This document shows positions 1-9,169 of a stretch of 64,000 bases of DNA, one piece after another. Source of the DNA: Psychrobacter namhaensis (GTDB lineage Bacteria > Pseudomonadota > Gammaproteobacteria > Pseudomonadales > Moraxellaceae); contig NZ_JABASS010000001.1 in the NCBI RefSeq assembly GCF_016107545.1, forward strand, positions 310,001 through 374,000. The letters run 5' to 3'. The first letter of the stretch is position 1. Every line of letters begins with the position of its first letter. Made by a program: the position numbers and the translations under genes. The notes under the pieces were generated by a model. The model was not told the origin of the DNA and searched no databases. It saw only the letters and a program-made list of their open reading frames with translations.

Positions 1-120
1 ATACAAGACGGCGCTGAAGATGTTCTACGAGCAGCGTTGATAGACGTGCTGACAAACCACAGTATATATCTTGGTAATGGTGCCGCGGTTGAGTGTATCG
101 AAACTAAGTTTGAGGACTGA
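1..120 (+). CDS. C-terminal end of a phage-like hypothetical protein (partial)
   Basis: An open frame enters from the left edge and stops with TGA at 118-120; 39 residues are visible, ending in ETKFED. The next gene starts 2 bases after the stop, so it belongs to a tightly packed, phage-style co-directional run (1-1820). No domain is recognisable in the visible part, and the function is unknown. Confidence 0.5.
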   Translation: MQDGAEDVLRAALIDVLTNHSIYLGNGAAVECIETKFED

Positions 121-122
121 CA

Positions 123-332
123 ATGACCCAAAAACTAAACTGGACGACAAACGATGTGGCTAACACTGATAGTCATAGCTATCGAGTTGAGACAATCGGC
201 AATAGCCATCGTGTGATTTACAGCGCAAAGGGTGATTATCCTGTGTTTCAATCAAGCGACTTTGACAGCGTGGCAGCCGCTAAGCAATGGGCGCAAAACT
301 ATCATAATAAATATGGGGCAGATGATGAATAA
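123..332 (+). CDS. Small phage-like hypothetical protein (69 aa)
   Basis: This 69-residue protein starts with ATG at 123, two bases after the preceding stop, and its end overlaps the start of the next gene. The middle and end (residues about 30-60) read like a short beta-strand unit followed by a helix with SVAAAKQWAQNY. A similar 'ATIDEAKQWAWNHY' unit occurs near the N-terminus of the next protein, so the two may share a small repeated domain often seen in phage proteins. No function can be assigned. Gene packing is the main reason to believe it is real. Confidence 0.55.
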   Translation: MTQKLNWTTNDVANTDSHSYRVETIGNSHRVIYSAKGDYPVFQSSDFDSVAAAKQWAQNYHNKYGADDE

Positions 333-1005
333 TTTACCGTTAAAGCCGTTGTTTTGGAAAGATTATGGTAATGGCACAGCGTCAGAAACTAGGTCTGCGT
401 TGCATGAGTATGACGCATGGCAAACAGATAATGATACAGGCTGGTATGTTGGTTACTTTGACCGACGTAACCCAACTGGCATAAAAGAAGCCACTGGCTT
501 TGCAACCATCGACGAAGCTAAACAATGGGCATGGAATCACTACAACGAGAAGATGCAGCCGTATGTTAAGCCTGATTCTATAACTGATATTCGCAACTGG
601 TTTAAAGCTGCGAAGCCTGAGCCGACTGACAAGGATGTTTGCACTCAGATCGGTTGTCACTACGAAGAAGTCTATGAGATGGATGTGGCGTTGTACGGCT
701 ATGAACCAAGCCACAATGGAGAGATTGCAGATTGGTACAAAGGCGACAGTATTAGCGTTGTTAATGTTATTCAGCGCATGGATAAAGTCGAGCTACTAGA
801 CGCCCTATGCGACCAAATCGTAACCGCCACTGGTGTCGCATACATGATGGGCTTTGATATTGAGGGCGCACTAAAAGAAGTCATACGCTCAAACAATAGC
901 AAGATGGTTAAGGGTAAGTTTGAGTATGACGAGAACGGCAAGATTATGAAGCCTGAGAGTTATAGCGAGCCTGATTTGACACCGTTTTTAAAACAAGGAG
1001 AGTGA
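322..1005 (+). CDS. Phage MazG-like nucleotide pyrophosphohydrolase family protein
   Basis: The C-terminal half looks like the phage branch of the all-alpha NTP pyrophosphohydrolase (MazG-like) family. It has an HYEEVYEMD segment (EExxE-type metal-binding helix), then LLDALCDQIVTATGVAYMMG, then an SNNSKMVKGK segment and a DENGKI...PDL tail typical of phage homologues. The family hydrolyses non-canonical or excess (d)NTPs; the substrate here is unknown. The N-terminal third carries an AKQWAWNHY unit like the preceding small protein. In-frame ATGs lie at 313, 322 and 325; GGGG at 315-318 best serves 322 or 325, which overlap the preceding stop. The gene is packed within the phage-like run and followed 1 base later by the GTG start of the HNH/AP2 gene. 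Confidence 0.7.
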   Translation: MMNNLPLKPLFWKDYGNGTASETRSALHEYDAWQTDNDTGWYVGYFDRRNPTGIKEATGFATIDEAKQWAWNHYNEKMQPYVKPDSITDIRNWFKAAKPEPTDKDVCTQIGCHYEEVYEMDVALYGYEPSHNGEIADWYKGDSISVVNVIQRMDKVELLDALCDQIVTATGVAYMMGFDIEGALKEVIRSNNSKMVKGKFEYDENGKIMKPESYSEPDLTPFLKQGE

Positions 1006-1006
1006 T

Positions 1007-1606
1007 GTGAGTATGAAGCGCACTTTGATCGGTATCGGCTTTGTTGGAGACGGTCCGTATAAAACTCGCATCGATGGATCTATGACGAATGCGTACATAG
1101 CGTGGAGAGATATGATTCATCGTTGCTACAACCCAAAATTGAGGGAAAAATATAACACTTACAATGATTGTATGGTTGATGATCGTTGGCATAACTTTCA
1201 AAACTTTGCAAAATGGTTTTCTAGTAGTAAGTTCTCCGAACGAGGTTATCACCTAGACAAAGACTTACTGGTTCGAGGTAATAAAACTTACGGTCCTGAT
1301 AATTGCTGTTTGCTACCACCAGCATTGAATTACCTAATAAGAATCAATCGACCAAACAAACAACCTTTAGGGAAAAACCCTTTGATCGGAGCTACGATTC
1401 ACCAATCTAGTGGCAGGTGGCGTTCAACTATAAGCAAAAACGGGGAAAAAGTATATTTAGGGCTTTTTGATAAAGAGATAGATGCGCACTTGCGCTATGT
1501 AGAAGAAAAAGAACAATTCGTTCGCGAGCAAGCCGAATTTTGGCGAGACAATATTGAAAATAGAGCTTATGAGGCGTTAATGAGATGGAGAGTGACAGAT
1601 GATTGA
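1007..1606 (+). CDS. HNH-type homing endonuclease-like protein with AP2-like DNA-binding domain
   Basis: This 199-residue protein has the look of phage HNH/AP2 endonucleases. Around residues 80-107 it carries YHLDKDLLVRGNKTYGPDNC followed by CLLPPALN, the usual 'H.DKD....N..Y.P.NC' signature. Residues about 125-165 form an AP2-like unit (GATIHQSSGRWRSTISKNG then VYLGLFDKEIDAH). Such proteins nick or cut DNA and are commonly selfish genes in phages. The start is GTG at 1007, chosen because AAGGAG lies at 995-1000; an ATG at 1013 is possible but too far from it. It lies 1 base after the preceding stop and overlaps the next gene by 8 bases. Confidence 0.75.
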   Translation: MSMKRTLIGIGFVGDGPYKTRIDGSMTNAYIAWRDMIHRCYNPKLREKYNTYNDCMVDDRWHNFQNFAKWFSSSKFSERGYHLDKDLLVRGNKTYGPDNCCLLPPALNYLIRINRPNKQPLGKNPLIGATIHQSSGRWRSTISKNGEKVYLGLFDKEIDAHLRYVEEKEQFVREQAEFWRDNIENRAYEALMRWRVTDD

Positions 1607-1820
1607 ACAAAACGAGCATATCGAGCGATTGCACCCTGACGGATTGACCAGCTTGTCAAAAGTAGCGGATTTGTACGATGTTAGCGCAAAAACGATACGC
1701 AGACGCTGGGAATCGGAATCAAGTGATTTTCCGAAGCCGATTAAGATTGATGGGTGTAATTATTTTAAGAATAGAGACTTGCTGGAATACAATGAAAACT
1801 TACAATATGAGACAGCTTAA
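1599..1820 (+). CDS. AlpA-like helix-turn-helix DNA-binding protein
   Basis: A 73-residue protein with a MerR/AlpA-type helix-turn-helix: SLSKVADLYDVSAKTIRRRW (residues about 18-37) followed by a short wing region with FPKPIKIDG and NYFKNRDLLEY. Such proteins act as excisionases or as regulators of the integrase in prophages and islands. It overlaps the end of the HNH/AP2 gene and is the last gene before the ffs RNA gene, so it plausibly sits at the edge of an integrative element. No integrase is visible; it would be left of the window if present. Confidence 0.7.
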   Translation: MIEQNEHIERLHPDGLTSLSKVADLYDVSAKTIRRRWESESSDFPKPIKIDGCNYFKNRDLLEYNENLQYETA

Positions 1821-1910
1821 TGGCTGTCTTTTAAATCAGATGGCTATCAAACAGGCTATCAAATATCAGAATATTATCCGTAACCTTATACAAATCAGTA
1901 TCTTACAGGC

Positions 1911-2027
<117 letters not shown>

Positions 2028-2035
2028 AGTTGCAA

Positions 2036-2063
2036 ATTATACAAGAATTTTTCATTATTACAA
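2036..2063 (-). promoter_or_regulatory. Promoter of ffs
   Basis: On the minus strand, TTGTAA (2063-2058) and a perfect TATAAT (2041-2036) are separated by 16 bp. The -10 lies 8 nt before the predicted 5' end of the 4.5S RNA at 2027. Confidence 0.8.
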
Positions 2064-2288
2064 CCCCTATTGTAAAACTGTTTTTTATGGCCTAAAACAA
2101 ACCGTAACCTAGGTGACAAAATTCTCACAGCAGCGCAGCTAAATTTTGCTATTTTAGTGACTGAAGCTGAGCGCTCACTGTCATCTAACAAATAAAATGA
2201 ACAGCTTCTAATATGGCTATGAATTGTATTTACGTTTTATCTAAATAGAATTCATATCTGTACTATTAATATTCCCTTAGGAGATCAC

Positions 2289-3005
2289 ATGAAAACCACG
2301 TTACTTAATAAAGCGGCTCTAACGACAGGCACTGCACTTTTACTAACCACTATGATGGGCTACGCGCATGCAGAGCCAACAGGCTATGATCAGCTTACTT
2401 TTCAGACAGAAGTAAAAGAAGAAATCCAAAACGATGAAGTCAGGGCGAGCTTATATAAAAAAGCACAAGCAACGGATTCTAAGACTCTAGCCACTACCCT
2501 GAACACAGCCATTAACAATGCGATGAAAATAGCCAAGCGCTACCCCAGCGTTACGGTCAGCACCGGACAGCAGCGCACTTACCCCCGTTATGATAAAAAC
2601 GACAAAATTATTGGCTGGACAGGACAGGCAAATATCGATTTAAAGAGTACAGATTTTGCAGCGACTAGCCAGCTTATTGCTGACTTGCAAGAAACCTTAG
2701 TCATGGACAATTTAAACTTTGGTGTCTCCGATACCAAAAAGGACGCTCTAGAGCAAAAGCTGATGACTGATGCTTCACGCGCCTTTCAGCAGCAAGCTAA
2801 AAATCTCACCCGTGCGTGGGACGCTCGTGGCTATCGGGTGGTGAGTGTCAACTTAAACACAGGGAGCAACTACCCACGTCCAATGTACAGCAGCATGAAT
2901 ATGAAAGCAGGCGTAGCAGATGAATCCGTACCAAGCCAAAATTTTGAGTCTGGCAACAGTACTATCTCAGTGACCGCTAATGGGACGATTGAGTTGAATA
3001 AATAA
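2289..3005 (+). CDS. SIMPL domain-containing (DUF541) exported protein
   Basis: A 238-residue protein with a clear Sec signal peptide (MKTTLLNK, hydrophobic core, cleavage near YAHA-EP, residues 1-28). The remainder matches the SIMPL/DUF541 family of periplasmic or outer-membrane proteins: an N-terminal conserved strand, a long central helix with repeated T-L-N-x-A-x-x-x-A, and a C-terminal strand ISVTANGTIEL. The molecular role is unclear; relatives are linked to envelope stress tolerance. The start at 2289 follows TAGGAGA. A strong hairpin follows the gene, and the convergent DUF4124 gene lies beyond it. Confidence 0.8.
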   Translation: MKTTLLNKAALTTGTALLLTTMMGYAHAEPTGYDQLTFQTEVKEEIQNDEVRASLYKKAQATDSKTLATTLNTAINNAMKIAKRYPSVTVSTGQQRTYPRYDKNDKIIGWTGQANIDLKSTDFAATSQLIADLQETLVMDNLNFGVSDTKKDALEQKLMTDASRAFQQQAKNLTRAWDARGYRVVSVNLNTGSNYPRPMYSSMNMKAGVADESVPSQNFESGNSTISVTANGTIELNK

Positions 3006-3043
3006 AGCCGCTTATCTCTAAAGTGACGTTAGCCATGCGTATC

Positions 3044-3081
3044 AAAAAAGGCAAGCACCATTATAGTGCTTGCCTTTTTTA
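3044..3081. terminator. Bidirectional rho-independent terminator
   Basis: AAAAAAGGCAAGCA pairs with TGCTTGCCTTTTTT across a loop of about 9 nt. It sits between the convergent SIMPL gene and DUF4124 gene and has T-runs on both strands. Confidence 0.9.
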
Positions 3082-3143
3082 ATACGCTTAATGAAGACTC
3101 AGGTATGACTAGTAAACGGTTAGATTTATAAACCCTCTTAAGG

Positions 3144-3878
3144 CTAAGGCGTAGCGGTTTCTTTTTGACGCAATTTCAACAAGACTTTTTGGTGCCACGG
3201 CAAGTTCTGATAAGCCAAAAGCTGCTGAGCAATTTTCTTATTATTTTGTAGCGTTGTATTGTTTTGGATCACATAAACAGTACGGGTCACTTGTTGAAGT
3301 ATCTGATCCTTCTCGTTTTTTACCACGGCTCTTATAGCATGTGACCCTGGCAAGAGATTTATAGTCGCAATCGAGGCACTTAAACCTTGCGCCACTTCAC
3401 TCTCATCAAAATAAATACTGATACTATGACCTGCTTGTAAAGCGGGTGTCACTTGCACTCTCACATTGATGGTTTGCGCTGGACGGCGATAAGCACGTTC
3501 CTCGCTAGGCTCAGTAATAGCAAGCTGATAATTGATGGGAGCTACCGTTTTAGGGTTTGAGCTCGGCACAGCAGCAGTTTGCCGTGTAGCAATAGCAGCA
3601 GGCTGACTGTTGGTATGACTGTTATTTGGCTGATTGGTTGTATCACTGGTAGCATCAGTTGTAATAGCCATCTGACTCACTTTTTTATCAGCTTGCTGCT
3701 CATAACTTTGCGGGCGGTCAGTGAAAGTAACTTGACCCGTTTTTTCATCGATAACCTTATAGATAGGTGCGGCATTTGCGAACGTCACACACAGAGTGGT
3801 AGCGCTAATAATCATAGCCCCTAGTAAACCTACTGTGAAGCCACCTTTTAGAAATCTCGGTTTTGATAATGTAGTCAT
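3144..3878 (-). CDS. DUF4124 domain-containing exported protein
   Basis: A 244-residue protein. Residues 1-37 form a signal peptide ending ANA. Immediately after it comes the DUF4124 core: IYKVIDEKTGQVTFTDRP (residues about 39-57). A low-complexity Thr/Asn/Gln linker follows (about 75-110), then a beta-rich region with VRVQVTPALQAG and SIYFDESEVAQG. DUF4124 proteins are periplasmic or envelope proteins of unknown function, frequently found next to glnA in gammaproteobacteria, as here. It is separated from glnA by a terminator, so it is probably transcribed separately. Start ATG at 3878 follows GGTAGGCGGA. Confidence 0.8.
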   Translation of the reverse strand: MTTLSKPRFLKGGFTVGLLGAMIISATTLCVTFANAAPIYKVIDEKTGQVTFTDRPQSYEQQADKKVSQMAITTDATSDTTNQPNNSHTNSQPAAIATRQTAAVPSSNPKTVAPINYQLAITEPSEERAYRRPAQTINVRVQVTPALQAGHSISIYFDESEVAQGLSASIATINLLPGSHAIRAVVKNEKDQILQQVTRTVYVIQNNTTLQNNKKIAQQLLAYQNLPWHQKVLLKLRQKETATP

Positions 3879-4011
3879 AGTCCGCCTACCTGATTCGTGT
3901 CGACTGTTAATGGGTTTTATAAAAAACCATTATGCGATAATTTTCTCATGAAATCAGTAACGACTTCTGAGAAACTTTGTCAATGAATGTGGTGGCCTTG
4001 GCAACAGGTAT

Positions 4012-4042
4012 AAAAAAACCAGCCAAGCTCAACTTGACTGGT
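4012..4042 (-). terminator. Terminator of glnA
   Basis: On the minus strand ACCAGTCAAG pairs with CTTGGCTGGT (one mismatch) over a 4-nt loop and is followed by a T7 run. It is 50 bases past the glnA stop. Confidence 0.88.
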
Positions 4043-4093
4043 CCTTCTTAACTGAATGAATTAACTAGAGTAATTTTGAATCTATACGATAGA

Positions 4094-5503
4094 TTAGCAG
4101 CTATAGTACATGTCAAATTCAACTGGATGTACAGTCACGTTCAGACGTTGTACTTCTTCTTCTTTTAACGCAATGAACGCTTCTAACATGTCTTCCGTGA
4201 ACACATCACCTTTTAACAAGAACTCATGATCATCACGTAAAGCTTGTAGCGCCACATCCAAACTCTCTGCAACTGTTGGGATTTGTGCTTCTTCTTCTGG
4301 TGGCAAGTCATACAAGTTTTTGTCCGCAGCTTCGCCTGGATGCATTTTGTTCTGGATACCGTCAAGGCCAGCCATTAACAATGCAGCAAACGCTAGGTAT
4401 GGGTTCGCCGTTGGATCAGGGAAGCGCGCTTCAACACGGACCGCTTTTGGGCTACTCACATGTGGAATACGAATAGATGCTGAACGGTTAGAGGCTGAGT
4501 AAGCAAGCTTGATCGGTGCTTCATAATGTGGCACTAGGCGCTTGTAGCTGTTGGTTGATGGGTTGGTAATCGCATTCAACGCACGAGCATGCTTGATCAC
4601 ACCGCCAATGAAATACAATGCTGTTTCAGACAAACCAGCATACTCATCACCAGAGAATGTGTTTACGCCGTCTTTTGAGATTGACATATGTACGTGCATA
4701 CCTGAGCCATTGTCACCAACGATTGGCTTAGGCATAAAGGTAGCAGTTTTGCCAAACTGATGCGCGACATTGTGCACAACGTATTTTAGTTGCTGAACTT
4801 CATCCGCTTTACGCACCATGGTGTTGAATGCCACACCGATCTCAGACTGGCAAGAAGCCACTTCATGGTGATGTACTTCAACTGAGCCTTCACCAACGAT
4901 TTCTTCGATGCGTTCACACATAACCGCACGCATATCGTGTGAGCTATCGATTGGTGGTACTGGGAAATAACCGCCTTTAACACGTGGGCGATGCGCCATG
5001 TTGCCCCACTCGTAACTCTCATTGGTCGACCATGCTGCTTCTTCAGCCGTGATCTTATGGCTAACGCCAGACATATCAACTGACCATTTAACATCGTCAA
5101 ATACAAAGAACTCAGGCTCAGGACCGAAGTAAGCAGTATCACCGATACCTGTAGACTTCAAGTACTCTTCAGCACGGCGAGCGATAGAGCGCGGATCACG
5201 ATCATAGCCTTGTAGCGTTGATGGCTCGATAATATCGCAAGTCACTACCACTGTCACCGCGTCAAAGAACGGATCGATGAAAGCGGTCTCTGGATCCGGA
5301 CGCAAGATCATATCTGACGCTTCGATACCCTTCCAACCAGCGATAGATGAGCCATCAAACATTTTGCCATCTTCCATCACATCTTCGTCAACGGTAGACG
5401 CTGGAAAACTGATATGTTGCTCTTTACCGCGTGTATCTGTAAAGCGAAAGTCAACCCACTTAGCGTTAGAAGATTGGATAAGGTCTAGTAGTTTGTTCGA
5501 CAT
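4094..5503 (-). CDS. glnA: Type I glutamine synthetase
   Basis: GlnA makes glutamine from glutamate, ammonia and ATP and is the central nitrogen-assimilation enzyme in the cytoplasm. The 469-residue length is normal for the dodecameric GSI-beta class. Visible landmarks are the N-terminal beta-grasp domain, [13 protein letters not shown] (about residues 48-60), the catalytic [11 protein letters not shown] (about 124-134), [10 protein letters not shown] (ATP/metal-binding) and the adenylylation loop NLYDLPPEE near residue 400 with its target Tyr, implying GlnE control. Start ATG at 5503 follows ACGGAGA. A terminator follows at 4012-4042. The 813-base upstream gap suggests complex regulation, but no convincing NtrC or sigma-54 site was found. 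Confidence 0.97.
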   Translation of the reverse strand: MSNKLLDLIQSSNAKWVDFRFTDTRGKEQHISFPASTVDEDVMEDGKMFDGSSIAGWKGIEASDMILRPDPETAFIDPFFDAVTVVVTCDIIEPSTLQGYDRDPRSIARRAEEYLKSTGIGDTAYFGPEPEFFVFDDVKWSVDMSGVSHKITAEEAAWSTNESYEWGNMAHRPRVKGGYFPVPPIDSSHDMRAVMCERIEEIVGEGSVEVHHHEVASCQSEIGVAFNTMVRKADEVQQLKYVVHNVAHQFGKTATFMPKPIVGDNGSGMHVHMSISKDGVNTFSGDEYAGLSETALYFIGGVIKHARALNAITNPSTNSYKRLVPHYEAPIKLAYSASNRSASIRIPHVSSPKAVRVEARFPDPTANPYLAFAALLMAGLDGIQNKMHPGEAADKNLYDLPPEEEAQIPTVAESLDVALQALRDDHEFLLKGDVFTEDMLEAFIALKEEEVQRLNVTVHPVEFDMYYSC

Positions 5504-6316
5504 GAATAGTCTCCGTTGTGTTGATCATGTTATTGCGATTTCAAGGTATTGGTGCAATTTTTTAGTTTAAGAATATGAGATATGCTTCTGAAGCTAAATA
5601 GCGCATTCAATATTATGCTTATTATTAGCACTGTCAATGTTATTAATCAATATACTCGTTTAAAACAAATCATTCATAAGACTCATAGGCATCTTAGCAG
5701 AATCACCATAAGCCAAGTCAATCCTGATATTATTCTAACAACATATGACGTATCGTGCTGAACTCTTCTGACACTGACTAATAATGAGCGTTGATCCACT
5801 CTATAGCCATAAGCAATCTTAAACGTAATAATGCAAACGCTGTGCCAACTATCTATACGGACCATTTCCTAAAGCGCCAAAAACTGGGATAATTTTTATA
5901 ATTTTCAGCCACTTATAAAGCAATAAAATATATATTCATCGTGTCTTTCAGTAGCTATCTTACTGAACGCTTCTTATTGACAGCAGAAAAACGTTAAAAG
6001 ACGCACCAAATTAGATCATAATCAAATGTGAGGTTATAAGCGTTGCTATTTTATGGTGCATTTATAACGTTTATCTGGATGACGACGCCTGATCGTGAAC
6101 CTATCAGGCAAAAAAACATTACTTTTCTTTAGTCCTTATTGACAACGCCTATACAGCACATTTGATAGACAGCAAAATAGTGGTAAGATAACGGCGGCTT
6201 AAAAAAGCACTCAGCCCCGTTAAAACAGCTTAACGCCAAATGTTGAGAGACATTAAAACGCATGTAGATATAGAGAGCCTCCCAAAATACCTGCCCGTCA
6301 ATAAGTTGAAAACCTA
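5504..6316. other. Long AT-rich intergenic region between divergent glnA and trpG
   Basis: The region is AT-rich and holds no supported gene; a 60-codon minus-strand frame at 5683-5865 has no Shine-Dalgarno or family resemblance. It must hold the divergent promoters for glnA (left) and trpGDC (right). Single NtrC-like half sites (GGTGCA near 5550 and near 6055) occur without their partner half. No riboswitch or trp leader peptide with tandem Trp codons was recognised. Confidence 0.6.
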
Positions 6317-6940
6317 ATGATTCTGATGATCGATAATTACGACAGTTTTACGTACAATCTTGTACAGTACTTCGGTGAGTTACAACAGGACATCACCGTC
6401 TGGCGTAACGATCAAGCCACTATCGAGCAGATTAAAACACTGGCACCTGACGTTATCGTCATTGGCCCTGGCCCATGCGATCCTGACCGTGCTGGTATAT
6501 CGCTAGAAGTTATCGAAACGTTTAAGGGTCGCATTCCTATGCTAGGGATTTGCTTAGGACATCAAGCAATTGGGCAAGCATTTGGCGGACAAGTGGTTAA
6601 AGCTGGGGAAGTGATGCACGGGCGTTTATCAGCCGTTTATCATCATAACCAAGGTGCCTTTGCCGGCCTACCAAACCCCTCGCAAGTCACACGTTATCAT
6701 TCACTCGTCATCGACAAGACCTGTCTACCTGAGTGTCTTGAGCTGACCGCGTGGACACAGAACACCGATGGTAGTATCGAAGAGATTATGGGTGTCCGGC
6801 ATAAAACATTGGCCATCGAAGGCGTGCAATTCCATCCTGAGTCTATTTTAAGTGAAGCAGGCTACCAGCTGCTCAATAACTTTTTGCAGACGTATCATTT
6901 GGCCGTACTAACCTCCGATGAGTTACCGCAAGTCAGTTGA
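6317..6940 (+). CDS. trpG: Anthranilate synthase component II (glutamine amidotransferase)
   Basis: TrpG hydrolyses glutamine and passes ammonia to TrpE for anthranilate synthesis, the first step of tryptophan biosynthesis. The class I amidotransferase fold is clear: [13 protein letters not shown] at the N-terminus, [11 protein letters not shown] for the oxyanion strand, the nucleophile Cys79 in GICLGHQ, and the catalytic His/Glu in GVQFHPES near residue 174. The length, 207 aa, is close to normal. It leads a trpG-trpD-trpC cluster; trpE is not in the window, which is usual for pseudomonad/Moraxellaceae genomes. The same subunit often also serves aminodeoxychorismate synthase (PabA role). Confidence 0.93.
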   Translation: MILMIDNYDSFTYNLVQYFGELQQDITVWRNDQATIEQIKTLAPDVIVIGPGPCDPDRAGISLEVIETFKGRIPMLGICLGHQAIGQAFGGQVVKAGEVMHGRLSAVYHHNQGAFAGLPNPSQVTRYHSLVIDKTCLPECLELTAWTQNTDGSIEEIMGVRHKTLAIEGVQFHPESILSEAGYQLLNNFLQTYHLAVLTSDELPQVS

Positions 6941-7031
6941 CTGCTTACAGATGACACGTTGTTAATAACAAGATCAAAGTAACCCCTCATTTATTTAAAA
7001 CCAATACATAAAAATATTAAGCGAGACAATA

Positions 7032-8153
7032 ATGAATACCGCCAGCGTAAAGGATACTCATACCCCAGATAATATTGCTCAACTGTCTGACGAGGACACG
7101 CATAAATTACTGACGACAGCCTTAGGTAGAATCTTTCAGCATATTGATTTAACCTTTGATGAGATGTATCAAGTGATGCTTATCATTATGCAAGGAAGAT
7201 GTAGTGACGCCATGATGGGAGCGATTTTGACGGGTTTGCGGATGAAAGGTGAATCAATCGATGAAATCACGGCATCTGCCAGTGCCATGCGCGCCTTGGC
7301 AGCCAACATCACGCCAAACAATTGCGATAATCTGGTCGATATTGTTGGAACAGGAGGCGATGGCGCTAATTTATTTAACGTCTCGACGGCATCCGCTTTT
7401 GTCGCCGCAGCCGCAGGAGCACAAGTTGCTAAGCATGGTAACCGCGGTGTATCGACTAAGTCTGGTAGCTCAGATTTACTCGAAGAAGCAGGTATTAGTC
7501 TTGCGCTCACGCCTGCACAAGCGCAAGATTGTATAGAAAATCAAGGGGTTGGCTTTTTGTTTGCGCCAAATCATCACAGTGCGATGCGTTATGCCAACCC
7601 AGTGCGCCGTGAATTAAAGGCACGTACTATTTTTAACATTTTAGGCCCACTAACCAACCCTGCTGGCACCCCTAATTTAGTCATTGGTGTCTTTACTGCC
7701 CAGCTTTGTGAACCCATCGCCAAAGTAATGAAGAATTTAGGCGCGCGTCATGTCATGGTCGTCGGCGCAAAAGATGGCCTAGATGAAATCAGTCTTGCGA
7801 CCTCTACTACCGTCGCTGAGTTAAAAGACGGCGAAGTATCCGTTTATGAGATGATGCCAGAAGATGCGGGTATAGAATCACAGACACTTATTGGTCTGGA
7901 TGTGGACTCTTCGACGCAAAGTCTTGAGCTGATTCGTGCGGCGCTATCGGGTTTAGAAACTAACGACCGCTCCGTCCTAAAAGCCCGTGACATGATTGCG
8001 TTAAATGCAGGCGCGGCTATATATACCGCAGGGCTTGCCAGCAATTATCCTAATGGCGTGAGCCGAGCACAAAAAATCATCCAAAATGGGGATGCTTTAA
8101 TGAAGCTTGAGACTTTAGCCACCTACACGCAGCAGCTGGCATCTAAAGATTAA
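7032..8153 (+). CDS. trpD: Anthranilate phosphoribosyltransferase
   Basis: TrpD joins anthranilate to PRPP. Signature elements are DIVGTGGDGANLFNVST (PRPP-binding glycine-rich loop, about residues 109-125), KHGNRGVSTKSGSSDLLE (about 140-157), and the KARTIFNILGPLTNP segment (anthranilate/PRPP-Mg site, about 200). The N-terminus is extended by about 20-25 residues (MNTASVKDTHTPDN...) compared with typical 345-350 aa enzymes. It lies 91 bases after trpG and about 70 bases before trpC, the expected gene order. Confidence 0.96.
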   Translation: MNTASVKDTHTPDNIAQLSDEDTHKLLTTALGRIFQHIDLTFDEMYQVMLIIMQGRCSDAMMGAILTGLRMKGESIDEITASASAMRALAANITPNNCDNLVDIVGTGGDGANLFNVSTASAFVAAAAGAQVAKHGNRGVSTKSGSSDLLEEAGISLALTPAQAQDCIENQGVGFLFAPNHHSAMRYANPVRRELKARTIFNILGPLTNPAGTPNLVIGVFTAQLCEPIAKVMKNLGARHVMVVGAKDGLDEISLATSTTVAELKDGEVSVYEMMPEDAGIESQTLIGLDVDSSTQSLELIRAALSGLETNDRSVLKARDMIALNAGAAIYTAGLASNYPNGVSRAQKIIQNGDALMKLETLATYTQQLASKD

Positions 8154-8225
8154 GGAATAAACACCATTAGTACACAGCCCTAGCCATCACGGTTTGTTTA
8201 CATTTAACGATATTTGGATACCAGT

Positions 8226-9101
8226 ATGACCACAACCAATACAGACATCCCCTCAGTATTACAGCGCATTGTCACCACCAAAATAGAAGAAGTGAAAGCG
8301 GCTCGTGAAGCACTACCACTTGAAGACTTGCAAGCGCAAGTCGATGCTGATAACAAGCCACGTCGAGGCTTTGCTGCTGCCCTACGTGCTGCCAGTTCTT
8401 ACAAAGACGGTATCGGTATCATTGCCGAGATCAAAAAAGCGTCACCTTCTAAGGGTGTTATTAATCACAATTTTGCACCTGCCTTATTCGCACAGCAGTA
8501 CGAACAAGCTGGGGCCTGCTGTTTGTCAGTATTGACTGACCGTGATTATTTCCAAGGCGATGATCGCTATCTGCTTCAAGCATCTAATGCCACAAGCCTG
8601 CCGATACTGCGTAAAGATTTTATGATTGATACCTACCAAATTTATCAATCCTATCTCATGGGCGCAGACTGTGTATTATTAATCATGGCCTGCCTAGATG
8701 ACGCGCAAGTAAAAGAACTACATGCGCTCAGTATCCATTTGGGTATGGATGTATTGATCGAAGTACATACCAAGGCTGAGCTTGAGCGAGCGCTCCAATT
8801 ACCTCGTTCTAAACACAACATTTACGGCATCAATAATCGTGATTTAAATACCTTTGATGTTAGCCTACAAACCACACTGGATTTAAAAAACATCTTAACA
8901 GACGCTCTAGCGGTTGACGCTGATAGCACCACACCTAAACCGCTGATTGTCACCGAGAGCGGTATCCATAGCAGCGACGACATTCGTTTGATGTTAGATC
9001 ACAATATCCAACACTTTTTAATCGGTGAGCAGTTTATGAAAACCGATCACCCTGGACAAGCGTTACAATCCTTACTTGCGGGCGTTGCAGCAGACGGGTA
9101 A
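8226..9101 (+). CDS. trpC: Indole-3-glycerol phosphate synthase
   Basis: TrpC closes the indole ring from CdRP. The (beta/alpha)8 enzyme shows the full set of catalytic motifs: EIKKASPSKG (Glu and Lys of the active site, about residues 65-75), LSVLTDRDYFQG, LRKDFMID (catalytic Lys), GINNRDLNTF, and VTESGIHSSDDI near the C-terminus. It is monofunctional, without a fused TrpF domain. ATG at 8226 is preferred to the in-frame TTG at 8214, although neither has a strong ribosome-binding site. It ends the trpGDC run, followed by an Smr gene. Confidence 0.95.
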   Translation: MTTTNTDIPSVLQRIVTTKIEEVKAAREALPLEDLQAQVDADNKPRRGFAAALRAASSYKDGIGIIAEIKKASPSKGVINHNFAPALFAQQYEQAGACCLSVLTDRDYFQGDDRYLLQASNATSLPILRKDFMIDTYQIYQSYLMGADCVLLIMACLDDAQVKELHALSIHLGMDVLIEVHTKAELERALQLPRSKHNIYGINNRDLNTFDVSLQTTLDLKNILTDALAVDADSTTPKPLIVTESGIHSSDDIRLMLDHNIQHFLIGEQFMKTDHPGQALQSLLAGVAADG

Positions 9102-9169
9102 AGTAGCTAGACAGTCTAGACCTTAACTATGAAATCATTCATTCATTAACCAACGATACGTTAACTTTT

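Noticed and set aside
5683..5865. A 60-codon minus-strand frame upstream of glnA
   Set aside because: No Shine-Dalgarno, no recognisable protein features, AT-rich intergenic setting.
5504..6316. NtrC/sigma-54 control sites upstream of glnA
   Set aside because: Only isolated GGTGCA half sites were found; no full palindrome and no TGGCAC-N5-TTGC element.
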